Below, piece by piece: positions 7,874-16,701 of a stretch of 63,271 bases of DNA; position 1 is the stretch's first letter, and each line of letters begins with the position of its first letter. The DNA lies in NCBI GenBank assembly GCA_964448285.1, contig CAYUWG010000017.1, forward strand, positions 1-63,271, written 5' to 3'. The position numbers were made by a program, and so were the translations under genes. The notes under the pieces are model-generated. The model had not been told where the DNA came from. It made no database searches and worked only from the letters and a program-made list of their open reading frames with translations. Source of the stretch: CAYUWG01 sp964448285 (GTDB taxonomy: Bacteria > Bacteroidota > Ignavibacteria > SZUA-365).

Positions 7874-9184
7874 ATGAAAGTGCACCAACCCTTAACCAGC
7901 AACCTTGATCCCACAATCGAAAAACTACGCCGCGCGATCGAATACGTGAATCGCCGCATCATCAATCGCGTCGATCAGATCGACCAGATATTCTGCGCTT
8001 TGATGACGCGTGAACATGTTCTGATCCAGAGCCGGACAGGAGCTGCGAAATCGCTGCTCTCACTTCAGGTCTTCGCCATGTTCGAAGACGCCCACCTTTT
8101 CCAGGTACAGGCATCGAAAGAGCAGCAACCGGATACGTATTTCGGCGGACTTGATATCGAGGAGTTGAAGAAGGGCCGTATCATCCACAACATTCAAGGT
8201 TCGCTGGTCGATTCGGAATTCGGTTTCATCGATGAGATATTCGACGCAAACGATTACACACTTCGTGCACTGCTGACCACGCTCAATGAACGCAAATTGA
8301 TCCTTGGGATACAGAATGTCCCTGCGAAAACGCATACAGTCATCGCAGCAACGAACTACTTGCGTGTTAGCGAGATCACGGAAGCCATTCTCGATCGGTT
8401 CATTTATAAGTCGCTCTTTATCCCAACGAAATCAGCATATGTGCAGTATCAGATTGCGCAGCGATACCTCAGCAACGGCGGACGTCCGAGCATACCGGAA
8501 GAACGTATTCCCTACCATGAGTTGAGCGCTGTTTCCGCCGCTGCACGGGGTGAGCATGAAGAGATTCAGATATCGATGCCATTGAACGTCATCTGCTTCT
8601 CGAATCTCGTCGTGCGTCACTATGAAATGCAAAGGAATCGTTTGATCAAAGAGCGTCCATCCGATCATGCGAACGTAAAGGACTTCTACATTTCACCAAG
8701 GACGTATGCGAAGGGGATGGATATGCTACGTGCGGTCGCGCTTCTCAATGGACGAAGGGAAGTAACAACGGATGACGTCGGGAAGTTATGGTATCTCCAT
8801 ACAGTCGTCGGTGTGAACGAACAGAAGGAGATGTTCCAGAAATCGTATGAGACTCTGTTGCATCAGCTTACTGCGGTTAAGGCATTCGAGCAGATACAAC
8901 GTATGCTGGAGTTTCAGGAATTTATCGAGATGCTGCGTCAACAGCCACACATGTTGCAACAGCCGATTTCGCAATTGGAAGCTGGGCCTATTCGAAGGAC
9001 CCTGATTGAATGGGCGAAAGAAACCCTTGGGATAACCGATGCGACGGTTGAGCACAACCGACGAGTTCTCGAAAGCTATGTGAAAAGCTTCGAGCCATTG
9101 ACCGAGGAAATACATGAGCTGAAACAGCAGCAGGAACGGGATGTTCACGAACTGTTCCATCCACGAATTCATATTTGGTCGTGA
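7874..9184 (+). CDS. MoxR/RavA-type AAA+ ATPase
   Basis: 436 residues. AAA+ motifs: a P-loop at residues 53-61 (SRTGAAKSL), where the first glycine of the usual GxxGxAKS is Ser; Walker B FGFIDEIF at 116-123; a sensor-1-like IAATNYL; and an arginine-finger-like AILDRF. The order and the partner gene place it in the MoxR/RavA group, ATPases that work with VWA proteins as chaperones in maturing or remodelling protein complexes. The C-terminal 100 residues are helical, a likely partner-binding region. It overlaps the VWA gene by four bases (GTGA). The substrate is unknown. Confidence 0.88.
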   Translation: MKVHQPLTSNLDPTIEKLRRAIEYVNRRIINRVDQIDQIFCALMTREHVLIQSRTGAAKSLLSLQVFAMFEDAHLFQVQASKEQQPDTYFGGLDIEELKKGRIIHNIQGSLVDSEFGFIDEIFDANDYTLRALLTTLNERKLILGIQNVPAKTHTVIAATNYLRVSEITEAILDRFIYKSLFIPTKSAYVQYQIAQRYLSNGGRPSIPEERIPYHELSAVSAAARGEHEEIQISMPLNVICFSNLVVRHYEMQRNRLIKERPSDHANVKDFYISPRTYAKGMDMLRAVALLNGRREVTTDDVGKLWYLHTVVGVNEQKEMFQKSYETLLHQLTAVKAFEQIQRMLEFQEFIEMLRQQPHMLQQPISQLEAGPIRRTLIEWAKETLGITDATVEHNRRVLESYVKSFEPLTEEIHELKQQQERDVHELFHPRIHIWS

Positions 9185-10704
9185 GCTTTTCTCACGGACA
9201 GTTTTTCGATGTGATGGAAGACATCGGTTTCTTCGATCACATTTATGAGAAGCTCCCACCTGATTTCACCGCCGTATTTGAAATAGCGCGCGTTCTCGAA
9301 GACGACCGGAACGAACTGACGCACCAATTGAAACCGCTGTTTAAGGTTTCCATTCCTCGACTGATGCGCCAGACTCCCCCGGGAGAAAGGGTGCACGAGA
9401 TTATCGTCGATGTCGCTGAGGAATATGAAGCATCGATGTTGACACGGCTTCATAAGTTACCGCGTATTTACAACAGCCAGTGGCTGTTGCCGGAAGACGT
9501 CTTTTACAAAAGACTGGCAAAAAAGGAACTATGGCTTCCCGAACCTATCACTCCGACGTACTATTCCGTCGAACCGGATGTGCATGATTACGAACCGGAT
9601 CTTAGGAAGCAGAAACTCTACATCTTGCTTGATACATCAGCTTCAATGGTCGTCAACAATCGGATCCATCTCGCGAAGGCGATCGTGTATCATGTCCTGC
9701 GACACAACGCGAAAGAACTCGGAGAGATCCACTTTCGCACTTTCGATGTCAAGATCGGTGACCTGCATGTAGCGAAAGATCGACTGAGCTTTCATGCTCT
9801 CATCAGCTACGTCATGCGGTTGAACATACTCGGGAACGGTACGGCAATGGCCCAGGCGATACAGACCGCGATTCATGATATTCAGGCGATCCCGCATTTG
9901 GCAGGAACGGAAATCCTGATTATCACGGATGGGGCTTGTGTACTTCCGGAGCAAAAGATCCGTGAATCACTTGGTGAATCGATCGCGCTGAACACACTCA
10001 AGATCGGTAACGTTCAGTTTCATCCTTCTCGAAAGTTCATTGAGGAGTTTGTCAGTCGTAAGGACGTTCGTGAGCATCAGTACATCGCTGACTTATTTGA
10101 AAAGCGTGAGGAGTTGCGAAGGTTGTTCGCCGCCTCGGAAAGTGGCTACCTGAAGAAGAAATACGAAGAGTCGATTCGATTCACAGAGCACCGCATTGAT
10201 GAACAAGTCCGCATTCTGGCTGGTGATGTCATCGGGCATGAAATCGAAAGGCTCTCACAGCTTTACATCAGGATCGATGATGTCGATCTCTCCGAGCTGA
10301 TACACGTTGATGAGGCTGTTCTCAAGGAACTGCATGGGCTTTTCCAACAAATCCTCGTCGAACTTGATTTATCTCCGTCTGTTACCCAACTACGGAAGCT
10401 TGCACTGCTGTTAGATCATTTGGAGATGCTCGATCAAAATCTCAAAGACCAGTCTATGAAGGTCAGTTTAGAAGCATTGAAAGCCGAAATCCGCTTGACC
10501 TTAGGTGACTACATCGGTGAAGAGTCGGCGAAAGAACATCGCGGATTCACTCATCGGATTCCATTCGAGGACAAGTTGGATTTGAGATTTCTGCTGATGT
10601 CGGGTTCGTATAACCGGTTTCAAAGCTTCAGCTTCATTTTAAGAGCAATATTCGAGAAAATAAAAGCGATCATTAGAGCAATTGGACTTCGTCGTAAGAA
10701 GTAG
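9181..10704 (+). CDS. VWA-domain protein, ViaA/CoxE-like partner of the MoxR ATPase
   Basis: 507 residues from GTG 9181, which overlaps the previous stop; a TTG six bases upstream is possible. A von Willebrand A domain starts near residue 147 with the metal-site motif DTSAS (D151), followed by GNGTAM (Thr of the site) and IITDG. Long helical segments lie before and after it. The tail (RAIFEKIKAIIRAIGLRRKK) is basic and amphipathic and could bind membranes (inference). MoxR-VWA pairs act together on client complexes. The next gene to the right is the ATP synthase operon, but nothing links them except neighbourhood. Confidence 0.85.
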   Translation: MSFSHGQFFDVMEDIGFFDHIYEKLPPDFTAVFEIARVLEDDRNELTHQLKPLFKVSIPRLMRQTPPGERVHEIIVDVAEEYEASMLTRLHKLPRIYNSQWLLPEDVFYKRLAKKELWLPEPITPTYYSVEPDVHDYEPDLRKQKLYILLDTSASMVVNNRIHLAKAIVYHVLRHNAKELGEIHFRTFDVKIGDLHVAKDRLSFHALISYVMRLNILGNGTAMAQAIQTAIHDIQAIPHLAGTEILIITDGACVLPEQKIRESLGESIALNTLKIGNVQFHPSRKFIEEFVSRKDVREHQYIADLFEKREELRRLFAASESGYLKKKYEESIRFTEHRIDEQVRILAGDVIGHEIERLSQLYIRIDDVDLSELIHVDEAVLKELHGLFQQILVELDLSPSVTQLRKLALLLDHLEMLDQNLKDQSMKVSLEALKAEIRLTLGDYIGEESAKEHRGFTHRIPFEDKLDLRFLLMSGSYNRFQSFSFILRAIFEKIKAIIRAIGLRRKK

Positions 10705-10772
10705 TGACAAAAGCTCCAGCGCTTTACTTTCAAGATAAAACCTTGAAAATGGGAAGCAAATAAGCTAATCAG

Positions 10773-10790
10773 CGGTTTTTGTAAAAACCG
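10773..10790 (+). terminator. AT-rich hairpin after the VWA gene
   Basis: CGGTTTTT-GT-AAAAACCG forms a perfect inverted repeat about 70 bases after the VWA stop codon, followed by TGACTTTTCT. It could end the moxR-vwa transcript, although the following T-tract is poor. Confidence 0.45.
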
Positions 10791-10810
10791 TGACTTTTCT
10801 CATGCGGACG

Positions 10811-10842
10811 CTTGATTCGTGAAATAATTCTCCATAATTTTG
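10811..10842 (+). promoter_or_regulatory. Bacteroidota-type promoter of the ATP synthase operon
   Basis: CTTG at 10811-10814 and TAATTTTG at 10835-10842, with a 20-base spacer, the same geometry as at 7823-7854. The expected start of transcription falls around 10848, giving a leader of about 20 bases before the ATG at 10867. Confidence 0.65.
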
Positions 10843-10866
10843 CAATTGATGAACGGAAGAGCGACA

Positions 10867-11148
10867 ATGGCCATCGAGAAAGAGAAAGAAGATTTACGAC
10901 AAAGCATCTCGCAAAGCCTTCGTGTTTATGCTCAGTATGCGCATGTCGGTTATGAGATTGTGGCGGCAGTCTTGCTCTCACTTGGTATTGGCTACGGGCT
11001 TGATGCACTCCTTGATTGGTATCCCGCGTTCACTGTCTCTTTCGCCGTTTTCGGCGTGATACTGGGCGTAGTGACTTCGATTCGTTCATTCAACAAACTT
11101 TCTTCAAACAACAAGGCAACGACTGAAAATGAAAACTTCCATCAGTAA
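10867..11148 (+). CDS. atpZ: AtpZ/AtpI-family ATP synthase accessory protein
   Basis: 93 residues from ATG 10867, preceded by GGAAGAG. Two membrane helices (about residues 26-46 and 56-76) carry the Gly-rich LLSLGIGYGLDALLDW typical of the AtpZ/AtpI family, followed by FAVFGVILGVV. Proteins of this family head many atp operons and have been tied to c-ring assembly or cation transport. The tail is hydrophilic, rich in Asn, Lys and Glu. It overlaps the next gene by 20 bases. Confidence 0.82.
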   Translation: MAIEKEKEDLRQSISQSLRVYAQYAHVGYEIVAAVLLSLGIGYGLDALLDWYPAFTVSFAVFGVILGVVTSIRSFNKLSSNNKATTENENFHQ

Positions 11149-11563
11149 GCAGTTATCGATCCTCTTTCCCAGCGAAAGAAATAAAAAACTGCCTGCGACT
11201 TTGATACGATTGTTAGGCTTGCTCTTCATTACGCTTTCATTCATGAAGTTTGGTCGGATTGAATACGGCACCGAGATCATCATGGGTTGTATTTTAAGTG
11301 CGACGAATGCATTTTTGGGCTACAAGTTCATTGAGAGAGCATTTAAGCTTGATCATGCACTGTTCATCATTTTTTCACTCGCAAGTATGGCCTTCCGCTT
11401 CTTCATGTTGATACTCTCGATTGCCCTGATTCTGGTGCTAAGCACACCTCATACGGCAAGCTTCATCGGTGCATTCATGGTCAGCTACACGATCTTCATG
11501 TTTGCAGAGGTTTATTACATCAACTGGAAGACGGACCAACTGAAAGTCCCGCAAACAGCGTAA
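11129..11563 (+). CDS. ATP synthase subunit I-like membrane protein
   Basis: 144 residues with four predicted membrane helices (starting near residues 23, 48, 77 and 108) and short loops. Its size, topology and position between atpZ and atpB match the AtpI/AtpR-like second accessory gene of many atp operons. It has no catalytic motif. It overlaps atpZ and abuts atpB (the stop TAA is immediately followed by the GTG start). Sequence conservation in this family is low, so the name rests on context. Confidence 0.65.
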   Translation: MKTSISKQLSILFPSERNKKLPATLIRLLGLLFITLSFMKFGRIEYGTEIIMGCILSATNAFLGYKFIERAFKLDHALFIIFSLASMAFRFFMLILSIALILVLSTPHTASFIGAFMVSYTIFMFAEVYYINWKTDQLKVPQTA

Positions 11564-12571
11564 GTGCGCAAGCTGAACATTCGTCTTATGACGGCATCTC
11601 ATACTTCTCGTGGCAACCGGTTTCTTCTCAGTGTTGCCACGATTCTTTTTTACTGTTTTGCATCTGCGGGCGCTCAGGAGCACGATTCGACGAATACCGT
11701 ACCGGGTGAGCTCAAATCCGAAGAAAGAGTAGTCGATGTTCACCACGATGTCCATCATTTGACTCCCGCGCAGGAGATGAGTGAGATTCTGAATCATAAG
11801 GTGGAAAACACCCGATACATCCACGAGTATCCTTTCCCGAAGATCGCCCTTCCTCAAGACTGGAAATTGAATATCGCGGGATTGCAGTTGGATTTTTCTC
11901 CTTCGCGTCACCTCGTATATCTGTGGCTTTCTTTCGGCTTGACGATTGTGTTGGTATGGGCTGCTGCACGTCAGAATAATCGGAATACCATCCCTCGAGG
12001 CTTTGGCAATATGATAGAAGCCATGGTGGTTTTCGTGCGAGATGAAATGGCGATCCCTTTTCTCGGAAAGGACGCACAAAAATACCTGACGCTTCTCCTT
12101 ACGTATTTCTTCTTCATTGCAATCACGAATCTTATCGGCCTTCTTCCCTTCGGGGCAACGGCGACCGGGAATATCAACGTCACTGCCGCACTCGCTCTCA
12201 TCACGCTCATGGTGATGATTGGCAGTGGAATGAAAGCGAACGGCATTTGGGGATACATGAAAGGGCTTGTTCCACACGGAATGCCCGTACCTCTCTACAC
12301 GATTCTCGTTCCCATCGAGATCATGGGGCTTTTCACGAAGCCTTTCGCTCTCAGCATCCGATTGTTTGCAAACATGCTCTCTGGAGCGCTCGTGATCGGT
12401 GCGTTCTATGCGTTGATCTTTGGAATGGACACACTCATGATCGCGCCAATGTCCATCGCTTTTCTTCTGTTTATGTCATTGTTGAAGATCTTCGTCTGCT
12501 TTCTTCAGGCGTATATCTTCACGATGCTTTCGTCATTCTTCATTGGAATGTCCATTCATCAGGAACACTGA
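11564..12571 (+). CDS. atpB: F1Fo-ATP synthase subunit a
   Basis: 335 residues from a GTG start. An N-terminal signal-peptide-like segment (FLLSVATILFYCFASAGAQ) and a His/Glu-rich periplasmic stretch (DVHHDVHHL) precede the helices; such long N-termini are usual in Bacteroidota and Chlorobi. The essential arginine helix is intact (KPFALSIRLFANMLSG), as is the C-terminal helix ending SSFFIGMSIHQEH. Subunit a forms the proton half-channels beside the c-ring. Confidence 0.95.
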   Translation: MRKLNIRLMTASHTSRGNRFLLSVATILFYCFASAGAQEHDSTNTVPGELKSEERVVDVHHDVHHLTPAQEMSEILNHKVENTRYIHEYPFPKIALPQDWKLNIAGLQLDFSPSRHLVYLWLSFGLTIVLVWAAARQNNRNTIPRGFGNMIEAMVVFVRDEMAIPFLGKDAQKYLTLLLTYFFFIAITNLIGLLPFGATATGNINVTAALALITLMVMIGSGMKANGIWGYMKGLVPHGMPVPLYTILVPIEIMGLFTKPFALSIRLFANMLSGALVIGAFYALIFGMDTLMIAPMSIAFLLFMSLLKIFVCFLQAYIFTMLSSFFIGMSIHQEH

Positions 12572-12607
12572 TTATTTCATCATTCAATCAACTTCTGGAG
12601 GTTTTAC

Positions 12608-12829
12608 ATGGAAGGTTTAGGTTTACTTGGAGCGGGTATTGGGGCCGGCATCGTCGTTATGGGTGCAGGACTCGGTATCGGAAAATTGGCCGGCTCAGCG
12701 CTCGAAGCCATTGGTCGTCAACCGGAAGCGGCTGGTGATTTACGCGGAGCGATGATCATTATGGCTGCTCTCATCGAAGGTATCGCCCTGTTTGCCGTTG
12801 TCGTTTGCCTCTTGCTTGCGCTGAAATAA
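12608..12829 (+). CDS. atpE: F1Fo-ATP synthase subunit c
   Basis: 73 residues, two helices joined by the polar loop GRQPEA. Helix 1 is Gly-rich (GAGIGAGIVVMGAGLGIGK); helix 2 has the ion-binding glutamate in AALIEGIALFAVVV. The residue after the Glu is Gly, not Ser or Thr, and the helix-1 Gln of sodium-type rings is absent, so proton coupling is expected. GGAGG lies a few bases upstream (ctggaggttttac), in line with the high copy number this subunit needs. Confidence 0.96.
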   Translation: MEGLGLLGAGIGAGIVVMGAGLGIGKLAGSALEAIGRQPEAAGDLRGAMIIMAALIEGIALFAVVVCLLLALK

Positions 12830-12870
12830 GCGTCGGCATCACCTCACGTCACTATAGCCGCGGATAAATC

Positions 12871-13365
12871 ATGAACAATCTTCTCACGCTCGAACCGGGC
12901 ATGATCATCTGGACGTTTCTGACGTTCGGACTTCTCCTGTTCATTCTGAAACGCTTCGGTTGGAAACCGCTTCTGACGGCGCTGGAAAAACGCGAAGAGC
13001 GCATTCACAACGATCTGCAACGCGCCGAACATGCGCGCGAAGAATCGGAGCGGCTGCTGGCTGAACACAAGAAACTCATTGCCGCATCGGAACAGGAAGC
13101 GCGGAAAATCATCGATGAGGCGCGGGGGACTGCGGAGAAACTTCGTGATGACATCATCGCCAAGGCAAATGAGCAGGCAACGCACATCTCACAGCAGGCG
13201 ACACTCGCAATAAAGCGCGAACGTGATTCCGCGATTGTCCAACTCCGCAACGAGGTCGCTGACCTTGCTATAGCGGCTGCAGAAAAAATCCTTCAGGAAA
13301 GCCTCAACGATGAGAAGCATCGCAAGATTGTCGGTGCTTTCATCGACGATTTACCGAAGAACTAA
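12871..13365 (+). CDS. atpF: F1Fo-ATP synthase subunit b
   Basis: 164 residues. One N-terminal membrane helix (MIIWTFLTFGLLLFILKRFG) leads into a long, highly charged helix rich in Glu, Lys, Arg and Ala with the usual heptad-like pattern, ending near EKILQESLNDEKH. Subunit b is the peripheral stalk joining subunit a to the F1 head through delta. Its length is normal. It lies 41 bases after atpE and 21 before atpH. Confidence 0.94.
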   Translation: MNNLLTLEPGMIIWTFLTFGLLLFILKRFGWKPLLTALEKREERIHNDLQRAEHAREESERLLAEHKKLIAASEQEARKIIDEARGTAEKLRDDIIAKANEQATHISQQATLAIKRERDSAIVQLRNEVADLAIAAAEKILQESLNDEKHRKIVGAFIDDLPKN

Positions 13366-13386
13366 AACGCATCGATCGACCAACGA

Positions 13387-13923
13387 ATGAATATCTCAAG
13401 AGTCGCATATCGCTATGCTGAAGCAGCGTACGATTCCCTCCCGGATGGAGTGGGAATGGACGTTTTCCTTCGCGATCTTTCCGCACTCCAATCATCCGTT
13501 GATGCATCGCGCGACCTCTTCAATTTCTTCCTCTCACCGGTAATCACGGCGACGAAGAAGCGTGAAATCGTGCAGGAAATCTATTCGGGTAAGCTGGATG
13601 ATTATCTCGTCGGTTTCATTCTATTCCTGATCGATAAAAAACGTGAAATGCTGGTCCTTGAGATCATCGAAGCGATTCAACGCATTTATCGGAAGCGAAA
13701 TAACATCCTCGATGCACGGATTGTGAGCGCGGCGGAAATCCCAACCGACCAACGTCTTGCGCTCGAAAACCAACTCATACTGAAAACGAAGATGACGGTG
13801 GAACCTCAGTACCATACCGACTCCGCGCTTATCGGAGGCGTCATTGTACAGGTTGGCGATACTGTGTATGACGGCTCGATTGCCCGTCAACTCAAGCGTC
13901 TGCATCAGACATTTCTTTCCTGA
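13387..13923 (+). CDS. atpH: F1Fo-ATP synthase subunit delta
   Basis: 178 residues. It begins with the family pattern VAYRYAEAAYDSL; the helical N-domain contains FFLSPVITATKKREIV, and the C-terminal part has the conserved GGVIVQVGDTVYDGSIARQL. The delta subunit caps F1 and holds the b stalk. Its order after atpF and before atpA is standard. Confidence 0.94.
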   Translation: MNISRVAYRYAEAAYDSLPDGVGMDVFLRDLSALQSSVDASRDLFNFFLSPVITATKKREIVQEIYSGKLDDYLVGFILFLIDKKREMLVLEIIEAIQRIYRKRNNILDARIVSAAEIPTDQRLALENQLILKTKMTVEPQYHTDSALIGGVIVQVGDTVYDGSIARQLKRLHQTFLS

Positions 13924-13953
13924 CACAAGAACAAAACAATACTGGATAATCAC

Positions 13954-15516
13954 ATGGCAGAAGTACGACCCGAAGAAGTTTCCGCAATCCTCCGCAAACA
14001 ACTCAGCGGCTTCGATAAGGAGATAGACATCTACGAAGTCGGCACAGTCTTGCAAGTGGGCGATAGCGTCGCACGTATCTACGGACTGACGAAATGCATG
14101 GCCGGCGAACTGATCGAGTTTCCCAATGACGTCTTCGGGATGGCGCTGAACCTTGAAGAAGATAATGTGGGATGCGTGTTGTTCGGCGAATCGACGACGG
14201 TAAAGGAAGGTGACGTTGCAAAGCGCACAGGCCGTGTCGCATCGATGCCTGTCGGCGAAGAGATGCTCGGTCGCGTGATCAATCCCTTAGGCCAGCCGAT
14301 TGACGGGAGAGGTGTTATCAATACGCAAAAGTTTCTCCCGATCGAAAGGAAAGCATTGGGCGTGATTCAACGTCAGCCAGTGAAAGAACCATTGCAAACC
14401 GGACTCAAAGCCATCGACTCGATGATTCCGATAGGACGTGGACAACGTGAATTGATTATCGGTGATCGCCAAACGGGAAAAACCGCCGTTGCGTTGGATG
14501 CGATCATCAACCAGCGATACACGCACACGGAAGAAGCGAAGCGCAGAGGCGTTCGACCGGTGTATTGTATCTATGTCGCTATTGGGCAGAAAGGATCGAC
14601 CGTTGCACAAGTGTACGCCAAGCTCCAGCAAGAAGGAGCGATGGACTATACGACCATCATCACAGCGAATGCGAACGATCCTGCGCCAATGCAGTACATC
14701 GCGCCATATTCCGGTGCAACCCTTGGGGAGTATTTCCGCGATTCGGGCAGACACGCGTTGGTGGTTTACGACGATCTCTCCAAGCAAGCAGCCGCATATC
14801 GGGAAATCTCTTTGCTCCTGCGCAGACCGCCGGGACGCGAAGCATACCCCGGTGACGTCTTCTACCTTCACTCCCGTCTTCTCGAACGCGCCTCGAAATT
14901 GAGTGACGAACTCGGCGGAGGAAGTCTTACCGCACTCCCCGTGATTGAAACACAGGCCGGTGACGTTTCCGCCTATATCCCAACGAACGTCATCTCCATT
15001 ACCGACGGACAGATTTATCTCGATCCGGGATTGTTTAACGCCGGTCAACGGCCTGCAATCAACGTGGGTATCAGCGTCTCACGCGTCGGTGGAAACGCGC
15101 AGGTCAAAGCGATGAGAAAGATTGCCGGTCCACTTCGGCTCGACCTTGCGCAGTATCGCGAGCTTGAAGCGTTCGCTAAGTTCGGCTCTGATTTGGATAA
15201 ATCGACGCAGCAACTACTCAGGAGAGGTTCGCACTTGTTCGAACTCCTGAAGCAAGCGCAGTACAAACCCTATGCAATCGAGGATCAGGTCGTGAGCATT
15301 TACGCAGGCGTCAAGGGATACATCGATGAAATTCCACTTGAACACGTCGAGCGATACGAAAAGGAATTCCTCGAGCTGATGCAGACGCGATACAAAGACG
15401 TCCTCGACATCATTGCTGATACGAAGGAGATTTCCGAGGAAGTTGAAGCGAAGCTCAAGACGATCCTGACGGACTTCACGAATTCATTCAAGGTCTCAAT
15501 CAACGTAGCCGAGTAA
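13954..15516 (+). CDS. atpA: F1Fo-ATP synthase subunit alpha
   Basis: 520 residues, full length. The P-loop GDRQTGKT lies at about residues 170-177, with the downstream alpha-subunit signature PVYCIYVAIGQKGSTVAQV. The arginine finger region is present in PTNVISITDGQIYLDPGLF and the following RPAINVGISVSRVG. The non-catalytic alpha subunits alternate with beta in the F1 head. The beta gene is not in this operon. Confidence 0.98.
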   Translation: MAEVRPEEVSAILRKQLSGFDKEIDIYEVGTVLQVGDSVARIYGLTKCMAGELIEFPNDVFGMALNLEEDNVGCVLFGESTTVKEGDVAKRTGRVASMPVGEEMLGRVINPLGQPIDGRGVINTQKFLPIERKALGVIQRQPVKEPLQTGLKAIDSMIPIGRGQRELIIGDRQTGKTAVALDAIINQRYTHTEEAKRRGVRPVYCIYVAIGQKGSTVAQVYAKLQQEGAMDYTTIITANANDPAPMQYIAPYSGATLGEYFRDSGRHALVVYDDLSKQAAAYREISLLLRRPPGREAYPGDVFYLHSRLLERASKLSDELGGGSLTALPVIETQAGDVSAYIPTNVISITDGQIYLDPGLFNAGQRPAINVGISVSRVGGNAQVKAMRKIAGPLRLDLAQYRELEAFAKFGSDLDKSTQQLLRRGSHLFELLKQAQYKPYAIEDQVVSIYAGVKGYIDEIPLEHVERYEKEFLELMQTRYKDVLDIIADTKEISEEVEAKLKTILTDFTNSFKVSINVAE

Positions 15517-15522
15517 AGGGGA

Positions 15523-16410
15523 ATGGCCAACCTTCGCGGAATACGACAACGCATTTCAGGCGTCAAGAGCACGTCCAAAATCACGCAGGCGATGAAGCTC
15601 GTTGCTGCGGCAAAGCTTCGACGGGCGCAGGAAGCGGTCGTATCCTCACGGCCTTACGCATATCACCTCCGCGACTTGATGGGGCACTTGATCCAGAGAG
15701 TAGATAAATCGACGCTTCCTCTTCTCTTCGGAAGGGAAGAACGGCACGCGATACTCATCGTCGTTGTGACTGCGGACAGGGGATTGTGCGGACCGTTCAA
15801 CACGAATATCATCAAAGCCGCTACGCAGAGAATTCACCAGACGTACGGCGAGGAATACCGGCAAGGGAAGATCAAGGTAGTCTGCATCGGCCGCCGAGGG
15901 TATCAGTACTTCGTGAAAAGGGATTACGACGTCATCGGAAAGCATTTAGGCGTCACAGGGAATGCATCGCTGACGGAAGCCAAGTTGATCGTCACGGAGA
16001 TTCTCGAAGGATTCACGCATGGGTCGTACGACAAGGTCGAAGTGATTTACAACGAGTTCAAGTCCGTCGTGCAGCAAAATCTTCGCGTCGAACAATTGCT
16101 CCCAATTCCGCAGGAAGAACTCCAGCATACAGGAAAGCATTACAACATCGACTACATCTATGAACCGTCGGAACTTGAGCTTTTAGAACACCTCTTCCCG
16201 AAGCACCTCAACTATCAAATCCTTCGCATCCTGCTTGAGTCCAACGCTGCTGAGCAGGGAGCAAGGATGACCGCAATGGACGCCGCGACAACCAATGCCA
16301 AAGACCTGATACACACGCTTCAACTGGAATACAACCGTGCACGTCAGTCCAATATCACGAAAGAGATTCTTGAAATCGTAAGCGGGGCCGAAGCCTTAAG
16401 TAGGGGCTAA
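15523..16410 (+). CDS. atpG: F1Fo-ATP synthase subunit gamma
   Basis: 295 residues. The N-terminal helix has RGIRQRISGVKSTSKITQAM and the C-terminal helix has GARMTAMDAATTNAKDLI and LQLEYNRARQSNITKEI, the two halves of the rotating coiled coil. TADRGLCGPFNTN is the conserved core motif. It is the last gene of the operon: a strong terminator follows within 30 bases, so atpD and atpC must be elsewhere, as in many Bacteroidota and Chlorobi. Confidence 0.97.
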   Translation: MANLRGIRQRISGVKSTSKITQAMKLVAAAKLRRAQEAVVSSRPYAYHLRDLMGHLIQRVDKSTLPLLFGREERHAILIVVVTADRGLCGPFNTNIIKAATQRIHQTYGEEYRQGKIKVVCIGRRGYQYFVKRDYDVIGKHLGVTGNASLTEAKLIVTEILEGFTHGSYDKVEVIYNEFKSVVQQNLRVEQLLPIPQEELQHTGKHYNIDYIYEPSELELLEHLFPKHLNYQILRILLESNAAEQGARMTAMDAATTNAKDLIHTLQLEYNRARQSNITKEILEIVSGAEALSRG

Positions 16411-16438
16411 CGACCAAACTCCAGTTTCTTCCAAATTG

Positions 16439-16460
16439 ACCCTCATTCGAGGGTTTTTTT
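16439..16460 (+). terminator. Rho-independent terminator of the atp operon
   Basis: ACCCTC-ATTC-GAGGGT is a six-pair stem with a four-base loop followed by an uninterrupted T run, a textbook intrinsic terminator 29 bases after the atpG stop codon. The rest of the gap up to 16702 is AT-rich with no gene seen. Confidence 0.92.
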
Positions 16461-16701
16461 GTGTTTTTGCAAAATCCAGCATGGTATGCGGATGCATATC
16501 GTTGCCGCTAAGGCCTTTTTTACAACTTCATGAATGATACGCTGAAGTTGCGATGAAGTATTTGCATCCACCAAGAGGAGGCATCAGAAAAATCATTTAA
16601 TACAGCTTAAAATAGCCGTTTTCTATGGTTATGAGTTCATGGCATGGCCGTTGTAATAATTCTGCACAGAGAATTGAACCATGTGTATAAGGACCCAGAT
16701 A

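Noticed and set aside
7874..9184. Methanol dehydrogenase regulator MoxR in the strict sense
   Set aside because: No methanol oxidation genes are nearby; the name applies only at family level.
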